A stretch of DNA of 64,000 nucleotides from Amorphophallus konjac (GCA_022559845.1 CM040117.1:78929059-78993058); one strand, 5' to 3'. Counted from the first letter of the stretch, positions 47,274-57,991 are shown. The notes: generated from the sequence alone by a model not told the origin. A program made the numbers and translations.

Positions 47274-49153
47274 ATGGCTTCATATGCTACACATGCTTCG
47301 ATGGTTTCTCCGCCTATTTATGATGGTTCAGATTTTTCTACATGGGTAGGGAGAATGTTCATATATGTTAGCTCCATAGATCCACAATTGTGGACTCTTA
47401 TATACAATGGTCCTCATGAGCTGCCATCAAATTCAATTGATTGGTTAGCCGAACATGAGACCAAACACAATGATAATCTTCTTGCATATAACTTAATTAC
47501 AGCTGCAGTTGATCTAAGACTAACTCATCTTGTGTCCTCTTGCAGCACAGCCAAGTAAGTATTGGAGAAGTTGGTGAAAATCCATGAAGGGAAGAACAAG
47601 AACAAGAATGCTTCATGGCCGACCGTGCAGAACAGTCCATCAATACATCCTCATCACATATAAACTCTAACTCCGAGGAATTCACTTTTGAAGAGCTTAT
47701 GGAAGCCTATGATGAGTTGATCACACAATTCAAAAAGGTTAAAACTGAAAATAAAAATTTGAAAAAGGATCTCAAGAAAATCAACCAAAATGATAGCTCA
47801 TTTTGTAAAAAGTGTTCTATTTTTGAAGAGCTTAACGACACTCTCTCTTTTGATCTAGATATGCATAAATAAAGCATTGCATGTCTAAGGGATGAAAATA
47901 AAAATCTTCATGGTGAAATCACTAGGTTGGAAGAAATTGTAATAAAACTTCAAAACCAACCTAAGTCAATCTCTAATAATCAAACTATGGCCGATGGGCT
48001 AATCTATCATGAGATGTTAATTGAAGGAAATAAAAATTATGTTTCATGCTCTGCTAATTTTGCATGTGAAAAATGTTCATTCTTGAGAAACATAAATGTT
48101 GGTCTCCATGATGATCTTGAATGGCAACAAAAACTGATTGATTCTCTGAAAGAAGAGAATAGAGAGTTGTTGGAAAAGAAAATTGAACGTGAACAAGCTG
48201 AAAAAGAATTGCATGAAAAACTGGCTGCACATGAAAAAGGCAAATCTGTCATTGATGATCACTCTGAAACATTGCATGCTTTAGAACAACAAAATCAAAA
48301 TCTTAAAGCAATAAATGCCATGCTCAATGAGCAATTGGCAGCATGCGAAGAGGGTCTTAATGAATCTAAACAGCATATTTCTTTACTTGAAAATGAAATT
48401 CAAGGTTTGAATGATTTCCTGTCAATGTTTGCCCAAATCTAAGATTCTGGCTCACCAGAAGCCACCACTTCCTGTGGTCAACAAAAAGGGCATACTGCTC
48501 AAAAGAAAAGTAAAATTCAGCATGCTCATCCAAACATGCACCATAACATGTCCAATACTAAATACCATGCTTTCCACAAGACGAATGTCCGTTGTTATTA
48601 TTGTGGTAAACATGGTCACACTGTGCATGATTATTTTATCTTGAGAAATGATGAGCTTAGAGCAGGACAACAAGCGAAAGAGCAAGGAAAGAAATAGGTC
48701 AACACTGGCAGAGGACCTACTCAGCAAATATTTACGCAGAACTGCATGGGGAGTCAGAAGAGTCGACACTCCCATACAAGCAGGTCGACACTCTCCATGG
48801 CTTTAAACAAAAATCTTCATCCTTGCTACTCTCATTGTGGTAAGTCTGGCCATACTGTCCAAGAGTGCTGGCACTTGAAGGGAAAGCATCACCTTCATGC
48901 CATGAAAGGTAAATCCCATGCTCATCCATAAAAACAAAATGCACATGCACACACACATGAACATAAAAAGAATGCTCAATCTTTTGTGCACTATTTTTAC
49001 TATGGGAAAAATGGTCATGACATGTATGATTGTCATACAATGAGGAAGGATGATCTGATTTCCCTGAAACAGATGAGCCACATTAGTGAATATGACAAAG
49101 CTGCTAACCCACAAGGACCCAAGCAATCTTGGGTACCTAAAAATTCCAAATGA
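47274..49153 (+). pseudogene. Gag relic of element E
   Basis: The copia-type gag domain starts at the ATG at 47274 (PPIYDG, then DPQLW.LI and GPHELP). It is stopped by TAA at 47556, inside the helix equivalent to CRSAKDIL of D. A frame change lies before 47615. A coiled-coil follows with stops at 47870 and 48440. Three CX2C-type zinc knuckles are at ~48594, ~48820 and ~48990; the third has lost its second Cys (to Tyr). The end carries GPK..WVPK and a stop at 49151. The damage is heavier than in D, and no product is expected. By eye it is as close to D as to I. Confidence 0.87.
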
Positions 49154-49168
49154 GAATTTTGGGTGCAG

Positions 49169-49222
49169 GATGCATTGGAGCTGAACAAAGGATCATAAGG
49201 TGAATAAAAGCTCAAGGCACAG
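49169..49222 (+). other. Conserved ~54-nt block after the gag stop (element E copy)
   Basis: The gag stop is followed after ~15 nt by GGTGCAG, then GATGCATTGG, with CTCAAGGCACAG/GTATGT at its end. See the B and D copies. Confidence 0.55.
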
Positions 49223-52200
49223 GTATGTACATAAACCTTTTAAGTTCAGTCATCTTACATGTTTAGTCTTGACATATAGATAGTGCATCATACGTCTGCC
49301 CAATGTCATTAGATTCTGCAAATTGAATTGCTCTTTGAAATGTAAAACCCCCTGGTGTGAGATGAACTTTTGAGCTAGATAACTTGCTCACACCATACTT
49401 GATTTCAGCTATTTAATTCATGAAAAAACTTGTTATGCTGATGAAGTTGATGTGATGATGAGTTGCATAAGTCTTGCTATCAGCCACTTGAAATGTTTGG
49501 ATTTTGGTTTTGATGATGCATACCATAGCTGCATTTTCAACTCGTTATTCATGTTAGCATTGTTCAAAGGGGGTGTCTATTGGCATCATCATGAAGTTGC
49601 ATTCATGAGTGTTTGCATCATCTTGTGATCTCACATACTTTAATGCACATCATGTTTAGAAGACACAAAAATGCACAATCATTTTGCAGCATCTTCATTG
49701 CATTGTGTATTCACATAAGTCTTAGGCTACATAGTTCATTGCCAACCCATGCATGTACTCAGGGGGAGTCAACATCAATCTAGCTTAAATTACTTCACAT
49801 CATTTCACTCTTGCATGGCCATGGTATATCACATGTTGATGTATGGAAAGGTAGGTTATGCTTGCCTAGAAGTACTCAATATGCGTGAGGTTTCACCTCC
49901 GCCACGTATCATGCGCCAATGTCGCATATAGGCCATAGAGTAAGGGGGAGTTGTTTCTTTACAGCATTCATGCATTTGTTTCATATTCATACTATTGCTT
50001 CTTCTCAGGGGGAGTTTACCCATCATGAAAATCTAGTCAAAACTCTGCCATACAGTTCAACAGGTTGACCTCACTCCTTTGACAGGTCGACCCCACAGTT
50101 CTATCTACCTGAAAATTACCTATGTCTGAGCTCCGGGTGTCGATATCACACACTGTCAGAGTCAACACTTCCTTGCACCTGATAACTTTATCTCTTCTGT
50201 TCCAGTCTGAGCTCAGTGCATAACCTCAGGGGGAGTGTTCACCATTGATTCTCAAGCTTCCACTCATATGTAACACTCTCTTTTAATATCAAACCATTGC
50301 ATCATATTGCTAACATCCTTTTGTGGTTCAACATGGATTCAAAGTGCCTTGAACTTCTTGGAGGATTCCCTATCTATTATTGAGGTTATTTATCAGAGTA
50401 AATCTTCAAGAAGAATTTTCTTTTATAGAGTCTTGTGATTGCCTTGAACATGAATGATTTTGGTTTAACATTAATGATTTCTTGAGTCTTGAAGTTTGAT
50501 GGTCTTGAAAATGTTTATGGTCGGGCTTAATAGACTTAAACTAGTTTATCATGTTTTGACTTGTTCTGCCGTCTTGAATCTGAAAGATTTTTTTGAGTAC
50601 AAAGGCATCCTTGATCGAGAAACTTCAGCTAAGTATTATTTTTAAACATTTGTTGAATCTGTTTATTTCAAAAAGTGGCTACACTTAAAGTAAGCTCAAG
50701 GCAGAGCAATGGCACTATTGCTGAGAAATATATCTCCTCATCAAAGAAAATGAGGTACGATATGTCATGAGGTGACTATGCTATCTCTGTTCTAAGTGAG
50801 ACAAAATCGTGAGCTACACTGAGTAACTGGGGGTGCTTGCGTCTAGTAAACATGCACACTCACGTCAAAAGGTGGTTGCTACACTTGACTGCTCGTAAAA
50901 TGATAACAATCATCTTTCAAATGATTTCAAAAGAAAAATCTGAATGTGTAGCACTCATGAATCAAATCTAAGTCATCTAAGTGTTTAGACTCAACACTTA
51001 TTGTGGTCACTCTCAAGGGAACCAATGTAACTGAATGAGTAAGATAAGAGAAGGTTAATCTTATTTTGACATGAATTTCTGGTTCACTGCTATTAAAATT
51101 GCATGCAAATGTCTTCATGTGATTCTACTGAGTAGGCCAGAATTCATTAGCATTAAACCAATCTGAATGTAAGAGCTGGCTCATTTGGGTTCTATAACTG
51201 AAAATTCTGAAAAATCTATAACTCTAATTTATGAACTTGGTTTCAGATTAAAGAACCTCCATTCTCTCTTGAGAAGTCGTATCTTGATGCTCCTTGTTGT
51301 TTGCCTTCATCTGCCATATCTACATAAATCATTCAGGCTGCCATGATTACATCACCTTGGTATCATCCAACAAGTGGTATCATCTTGATACTCCTTTCAA
51401 GTCGTATCCAAAATCATTGGTGTCCTCTGTCAAGTGATATCACATTGCTTTCTCATTCATTGGCATGTGGCATAAGTCCTAGCATCATTGGCATCATGCT
51501 TTCATGCAATAGGGTGGCATGCACGTCTTAACTTCATACAATTGTAGCTTGCATTTATCATTTCCATGCATTACATAGAAAATTCAAAAAATCTGAAAAC
51601 TAGAAAACCACTAAAAATCTTGCAAAATTTGAAATCAAAAAGTTGCTCCTAGCTCTATCCATCTCCACTATTTGAGAAATTGAATCATGCTATTGTGGCT
51701 CCACCTCTCACACTTACATTGTCTTTACCAAGCCACGAGACACCACCCTGTTCGTCCTATAACTGGCTTTCCACAATTGGTTGTTCCCTTTGGTTATCTT
51801 ATCAGCCTTAATAAGTGTATAACCATTGGAATGTATTTTCATATCATTTTCTGGAATGTTGCCTGCAATGACATGTTTTCTCCACATTATGGTCACTTGT
51901 AATGATGTCACATAGGAGATAACAGAGAATCATGTAAGTCATTTCGTGTGCGTTATTAATGTGAGTCTCTCTTTCTCTTTTCTGGATCTTTTGATGTTGT
52001 CAAAGGGGGAGAAGATTATGTGAGTCATTGATCAAAGAATCCACTCTGTGTGTCAAAGGGGGTAAGAACCATGTGAGTCATTGTCAAAAGGGGATAGGGA
52101 GAGAATCCTCTTCTTCCTCTTCTTCAGAATGTTTTTGACTCATAGTTGCCATGAGAATTACAAATGCATGTGAATTTATAATGGCTCATAGTTCAGAATG

Positions 52201-52223
52201 ACTCATAGTTGCCATCATCAAAA
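49223..52223 (+). other. Non-coding region of element E with PPT-like tracts
   Basis: About 3 kb, AT-rich, with no credible ORF. AGGGGGAG-type tracts are at 49761, 49943, 50007, 50228 and 52005. It holds one copy of the TGGTATATCA...CTCCGCC block (49822-49907), the GGCAGAGCAATGGCA block (50699-50714) and the CTGAGTAACTGGGG block (50817-50832). Confidence 0.78.
49822..49907 (+). repeat. Conserved block (element E copy)
   Basis: It opens TGGTATATCACATG, has TATGCGTGAGG and CACCTCCGCC, and is followed ~40 nt later by a PPT-like AAGGGGGAG. The order and sense are the same as in the three D copies. Confidence 0.8.
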
Positions 52224-52233
52224 AGGGGGAGAC
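52224..52233 (+). other. Polypurine tract of element E
   Basis: The sequence AAAAAGGGGGAGAC lies directly before the 3' LTR start TGTTGAAC. Confidence 0.92.
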
Positions 52234-54610
52234 TGTTGAACATGTGTGCAACATGATATATTTTATGGTTTTGATGATGTCTGCCTCTGTAGTCATTAAT
52301 GAACTGTACCTGCATTTGATAGTGTTAATATTCATACATTTCAGGTCATTATACTTCAAGCGCAAAAGATCAAAAATGACACACAAATCTAGGCAACTGG
52401 ATGCCCAGATATCAAGGCATATGACAATATTGGAGGCACAAAAATCTAGCATGTTTCAAGCATAGAAATCAAGCTGAATAGCATCACACATAAGGTCATT
52501 GCATATTCCTCATATGGTCTGTGCATATCTTGCCTTAAGGATGGTTCAAGGTCGGTGCAACTTCTGGATAGCAAGCCACAAGATAATCCAAGGAATGTAG
52601 TGGAGATGGCAAATGTGAAAGCTCAATGTTGCGCCCTCGAACGCGGATCGACCTGTGCGGTCAGGTCGCGAGGGTCAAGGGGGCAGCGCCCCTTGCGGGG
52701 GTTTCTAGGGGCAGAGCCCCCGGAATAAAATTTTGATTATAAGAGCAATATAATCAATAGAAGTCTTCAACACAGTTAAGGTCGATGCACAAAGAAGCAT
52801 AACCAAGAGAACCCAAAGTCAAATACTCAGTTGACACCTTCTAGACTGTCAAGAGTGATGCTATAGACATGAATGGGGTGCTAAAGAACTTAAGCGACGG
52901 AGCTAAAGTAGTTAACGAACCGACCCGAGAAAATTGGGGGTCTGCCCAGCTGGCGGTCGACTGCCAGCCCAGGGGCCGTCGACCGCCCCAGCCAGAAGCT
53001 CCCAGTCTGCACCTCTCTCAGTGGCGGTCGACCGCCAGCCTAGTAGCAGTCGACCGGCAATCCCAGGGAACATCCGTCTACAGCGTTTCTCAGTAGCGGT
53101 CGACCGCCAGAAGCCACAGGTCAACCGCCAGCCCCGAGCCATCAATGTTGACTTTATTTTTCCACTTCGAGAAGGGCCATTCCCCATGTATTTCTTTAAT
53201 CCAAAAGTCACCTAATCACCCACAAAATGTGGATCTGGTCTGGGATGTGTTTATTGACCATCCAAAGAGATATAAAACCAACACAAGAGGGTTAGAAACC
53301 CTAGTTGATCATTTGGAGCAAAGAGAGATGAAGAGAGGCTAGAGGAGCTCCAAGGAAGAAGAGGTACTGTAGCCGTGAACAGTACTCCGTGCAAAAGTTC
53401 TACATCCAATCCAAGGGATTCAAGACTACATCTAAAGCCCTCAATCTTCAAGGAAGAAGAGAAGCAAGCAAGCTCACAAAGGACATCAAAATGAAGATCA
53501 AAGCTACATCCAAACCTCTTCATCTACTCAAGGGAAGATCAAAGCTACATCCAAACCTCTTCATCAACTTAAGAGAAGATCAAAGCTACATCATGTATCT
53601 TCTCCATCAACTCAAAGGGATCAAAGGAAGATCAAAGAACAAGATTCAAGATTCAACAATCTCAGACAAGATCTACTTCATTCTAGCATATCTCCATATC
53701 TTGTTTGAGCATTTTCATCTTGTTCTATTTTCATTTCATTCAATCTATTGAAACTGAAGATCGTCCCTACCGGTGGTTAGTAGGAAGGCAATCGGGAGTT
53801 CTCCGATCTGCGGTGTAGCTGTCCCTGTCGACTTTGTGTGTAGGAATACAAAAAGAGGCTTTTCTCTGTTCTGTGGTTTGGGGCGTGTCCCCGGTCAAGC
53901 TGTGAGTCAGCAGGAAAGCCTCACCGGGTTTTGGTGAGGGGTGGACGTAGGTTGCGGGGTTGCAACCGAACCACCTTAAAAATCCCTGTGTTGTGGGTTG
54001 TTCATCGTATGCGATTGCTCTTTATCTTCTACCCCCATTCACAGGTTCGTGTGCTTCCATACTTGGTTATCTTGTTTACACATTCAAGCACTCAGATTTG
54101 CACTTTCAGTTTTATCTATGGTTTAATTGGGCTTAGCACTTTGACTGCATCCCTTGGGCGGCCTGCTACACCCTTGCACACAGGCGCCAAGGTGAAAGTA
54201 TTGCTAAGTGTTTCCCTTGCTTAGACTCGCATGCACCTTGGTTGATCACCACTACATTCACACACATATGCACTTTGAGTGATCAACATAGCACACACAC
54301 ACACACACTTGTTACAAGCTAATTCATGTTCTAGTGTTATGCTTTATGATCCCTACTCTATAAGGCTTGTATCTCTCAAAGATCACAAAAGTGCTTAAAG
54401 AAGTGTTGACGGTTCATCGCTTGTAATCCAAGTCTTTTCATTTGAGCCACTCTAATTATTTCCACTGTGCATTATGCCTAAGTGATTCATTCACTTTATA
54501 GGAGTGGTTCATGCTTCCGATAGCTAAGAGTTTTTAAATAGGCCAAAGCTTTTGAAAGGATCTATTCAACCCCCCCCTCTAGATCCGACTACACCTCGCG
54601 GGACCCAACA
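52234..54610 (+). repeat. 3' LTR of element E (2377 bp)
   Basis: It is uninterrupted, so it shows what the 5' LTR looked like before F. It is ~49 bp longer than the rejoined 5' LTR, mainly because a unit containing GAAGATCAAAGCTACATCC is duplicated at ~53500-53590. TATAAAA is at 53271, the hairpin at 53919-53939 and G/C palindromes at 52678-52722. Confidence 0.94.
53271..53277 (+). promoter_or_regulatory. TATA box in the 3' LTR of element E
   Basis: TATAAAA lies ~130 bp after the GGTCGACC array. The equivalent site in the 5' LTR (43511) is AATAAAA. Confidence 0.65.
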
Positions 54611-54615
54611 ATGCC

Positions 54616-55075
54616 GTTTAAACCCTCGCCGGCTCGCGATCGCGTTACCGAGCTTCCACGCGCCTCCATCCCCCGATCCTCGACCCATCCTCGCCGTCTT
54701 CCTCACCCGCGTCGCCCCGCTGCACCCCCGCCCCGCTCCGATAGCCGCAGGAGAAGAAAGGGTGAGAAGGGAGAGCGTGAGAGAAGAGAGAGGGAGAGAG
54801 TGAGAAAATGAGAGTGAGGGAGAGAGATAAAAATGAGGTTATATATATAGAAAAACCCAAAAATTCCAAAAATTCAGAAAAATACTAAAAATTACGTCCG
54901 TGATCCTCGGGAGGAGCACAACGCGCTGGTACTATTCCAGAGTCGGAGAACGTCACGGTTCGCCCTACACAATGTTCCGAAGGCACATCTGGGAAAAATA
55001 CGTGTAAAGCACATAATACACTCGAAGACCCACGAAAATGATCCGAAAAATATCCAAAAAATCTAGGGCATTACA
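54616..55075 (-). repeat. Middle LTR of element C, part 3
   Basis: It matches the left LTR of C from ~26514 to 26972 and ends GCATTACA before a PPT. Confidence 0.92.
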
Positions 55076-56031
55076 TCCCTCCCCCCTTAAAGAAATTTCA
55101 CCCTCGAAATTTAGGACTAGCACCAAGTCATAGGGGAAGAACATTGAACCAACTGACAACGCCGTCAGAGCCCCAGCACAGAAAAACTCAATTTTTACAA
55201 AAGCACTGATCCTGAGGGACACAGCCAGACTACAATCACGAACAGCACCTCGCCCCGCATGCCGCACACACCGGCCAACAGAGCAGGCATACACCAAAAG
55301 ACACAGTCTGGCATCACCTCAGACAATGTGAGAACCAACCATGGCACCGCTGCCATCCCCTCGCTCACTGAGGAGACACAGTCCTTATTTCGAGAAACAG
55401 GTATCGGTCTATCCTATGGTTGGCAGATAAATCACACATTAGCTTCACAGCCAGCTGACTGAACTCACGCCCTGATCAAAGGAACAACCAATACAGAACC
55501 TCCACTGGCTCATGCAGTCATCTCAATAGACCGCAACCAGAACATCGGCTCAGCACCAAGAACCACCTTACACCTAGCAAGCTGAAAGCCAGACATATCA
55601 CTATGCCAACTCTATCAGAAGATAAATTCTGACAAAGCCTAGATCCCATCCGAAAAGGCACATCACATAAACGATCACCGAAGGTCTCATTGAAACACGA
55701 CTCTCACCGTTCACGATGCACCACCATCAGCATCTTCTGTCTGTGAAAAGACCACACGTTGGTCACCAGCTGCTCGTCAACGGGAAACCTCCACCGGCCC
55801 AACGGGCACGATGCAACTCATAACATGCCATCCGCTGACTCACACACAGACAATTACCACATCACGAGCTGAACTTCTCTCAGACACCGCATCCGATCTC
55901 CATCATTGTGCCAACTCAACCCTCTCAGGGGAGCATGATGAAACCAAAGACAAGACTCAGGAGTCTTCGGTCATCACCTCACTCGACTCAGACTTACAGG
56001 GAAATCCTCTCATGCTGGTCACCAGACCAGG
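55076..56031 (-). other. Second, partial internal region of element C
   Basis: It opens with the PPT and aligns with 26973-27925 over its whole length. It is cut by element G at 56032. This places an internal 3' end on the outer side of the middle LTR, so C was a tandem LTR-internal-LTR-internal array. Confidence 0.9.
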
Positions 56032-57988
56032 TGATGGGAATCGACGCCGAGCACTAATTTTTTATTTTGCATTTGTGTCCTTTAGTTTTCTTTTATATCC
56101 TTGGGAAAGTATATGTGCAATTGTAAGGCTTTATAAGCCAATGTGTCATTCCCTTGGATTCTTTGGGTTTTTATGCAATTTGTCAGTAGGTCCAGCAAGG
56201 GGGCCCTCACTCCTTCCCCATTGGTCCACATAAGCCATATGGGTCCATGTGGGGCTGGTCAAAGTCCTAGGTGGCATCTAGAAGGTCAATTGGACACATG
56301 GAGACAAGTGGTTGAAAATGTCAAAGGGAGGCTGCCTACCATGGCCCATTGGTCAAGGGGGCGCCCCCCTCCCTTTAGAATTTTATTTTTTTTTTGTAAA
56401 ATCACTTGATTAGAACTAATTAGTTCTATCCCTAGTTTATCCCTCCCTAACCTAGATCTGAGGGTATTATGAGTCATTTTACATTTCATATAAATACTAT
56501 GTATTTTCCCATTTCATGAATTAATGAAGAGAAAATTGGCATTTGCCCCAAGGAGCCTAGGTGCGCCCCTCTCTCCTCCTCCTGCTATTCATCTTCCTCC
56601 TCCAGCCATCGAGGGTGTGAAGTCTATTCTCCTTAGCCCTTCTGAGTTCCCCTCTGCTGCCGCCGCCGCCGTTCGTGCCGCCATCGCGCCGCCACCACCT
56701 CTATATCGGAGTTCTGTCTCCATCGGAACAGAACCTCACCTCCGGATTTTTATCTCTGGTTCTTATTATCTGATCAAACCCTAATTTTGAGAGTTTGTTC
56801 TATCCATCTCCCTTAACCTCCAGTTCAAATTTCGTGTCATTTGGAAGTCATTAGGTATTTTTTCCATATTTTTATTTGTCCTCTCAGTAATCTGCCCTTT
56901 TGCAGATCTACGGGACAGAGTCACCTTGTCGCATTTTCCCCACCCCCTTACAAATTTTCAAAAAATCCCAAAACATTACTCAGTGTTCCACACATATATC
57001 CCCTTCCACCATAATTTTCGTGGAGTCTACAAAATTCATTTGACCTTCGGTCAAAGGTCAATTTCAGGCAGATCCCTTGCTGCCCTATGTGTCTGTCAGT
57101 CCAAGTCAGAAACAAAAACAGTGTTATAGTCATATTCATTTTCAATCCGTTAGGTGGATGGAGCTGTAAAAATTATATTTTGTAGATCTATGAGTGCTCT
57201 TTCCAACGGTACCAACCACGTCTCGATCGGCCTCCTGATCTGAGCATCGTAATTCGTGTCGCCGAGGCCTGCAGATCTATTCCTTGTGCAGGTCCAAAAT
57301 TGCAGTCCAGAAGATATTCAGAAATAAATATCAAAAATCAACTTCAGGAGCCGCCCCTTCAAGGAGTCGTTTAGGGACGCCCTGCCATCGTCCCGGCCAA
57401 GCGGCACCTCCGGAAGATCTCAGGAATGCGACGTTCCTTTGGAAACCGTTGCTTGCTATCCAGTGAGTCAGCAACCGAGTTGGCGCAGCACCGAGTTGGA
57501 ATAGTGCCGAGTCGGACCAGCAGGCTGAGTTCGTGCCGTACACACCTCCAGATTGCTGCCCGTCAACCCAGGTCGGTCCTCCCGGGCCCCACTTGTAGCC
57601 CTTTACCTCCCTGCGTGGAGTGGGTAATAATATTCACTGTTGTAATTAACTTTTACCGTTGTTACCAGGAGTTACCGTACTTGGCCAGAACGTCTTCCCC
57701 ACCCCCGGAGCATGGAGGTACACTCGCTACCCTCCTCGTAGGCATTGCTTTACTCATATATTTTTTTATATGTCGCTGAATGAGTGATAGATTATCTAGC
57801 TTGTTATCATTTTATCACCGCTGCGAGAGCGAGAGTGAGTGACCGTCCCGTGACTCGACCCGAGTTAACGCGGAAAGGCCGATACCCGAGACTCACTGCC
57901 GGTTTCTTAACTGCGCACGGTCCACGTCTTCCCTCGCTTAGGGGCGATCGCGAGCTAGAGTCCCAGGTCGCATGTCCGTCCCACATCA
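56032..57988 (+). repeat. 5' LTR of element G (~1957 bp)
   Basis: It starts TGATGGGAATC and ends CCCACATCA. TATAAATA is at 56489. The stretch near 57598-57620 (TTTACCTCCCTGCGTGGAGT) is shared with H and related to A and F. The left border is set by loss of similarity to C at GACCAGG. Confidence 0.72.
56489..56496 (+). promoter_or_regulatory. TATA box of element G
   Basis: TATAAATA in the context TTCA-TATAAATA-CTATG lies ~460 bp into the LTR. Confidence 0.65.
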
Positions 57989-57991
57989 ATT

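Larger units (their letters stand above)
42482..54610 (+). mobile_element. Element E: complete Sirevirus-like element, gag only
   Basis: It has a 5' LTR (split by solo LTR F), PBS, a broken gag, a ~3 kb non-coding region with at least five PPT-like tracts, a PPT, a 3' LTR and a perfect 5-bp target duplication. No pol or env-like coding is recognisable. Like D it is complete at both ends, so the missing pol is not a truncation artefact. Confidence 0.92.
23673..56031 (-). mobile_element. Element C: large non-coding gypsy-like element with an extra internal region
   Basis: The visible order on the + strand is LTR (23673-26972), internal (26973-29923), LTR (three pieces from 29924 to 55075), and the start of a second internal copy (55076-56031). 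In element sense the LTR begins TGTAAT and ends GGGTCGTCACA, a Ty3/gypsy type; Tekay-like is my guess. The pieces of the middle LTR (29924-31391, 41114-42481, 54616-55075) add to ~3.3 kb, as in the left LTR, which confirms the D and E insertions. No gag or pol was recognised, so C is a LARD-like non-autonomous element. Confidence 0.85.

Noticed and set aside
49223..52223. Possible decayed pol in element E
   Set aside because: I looked for integrase, YxDD and RNase H motifs in all frames and found none; only AT-rich DNA with conserved short blocks is seen.
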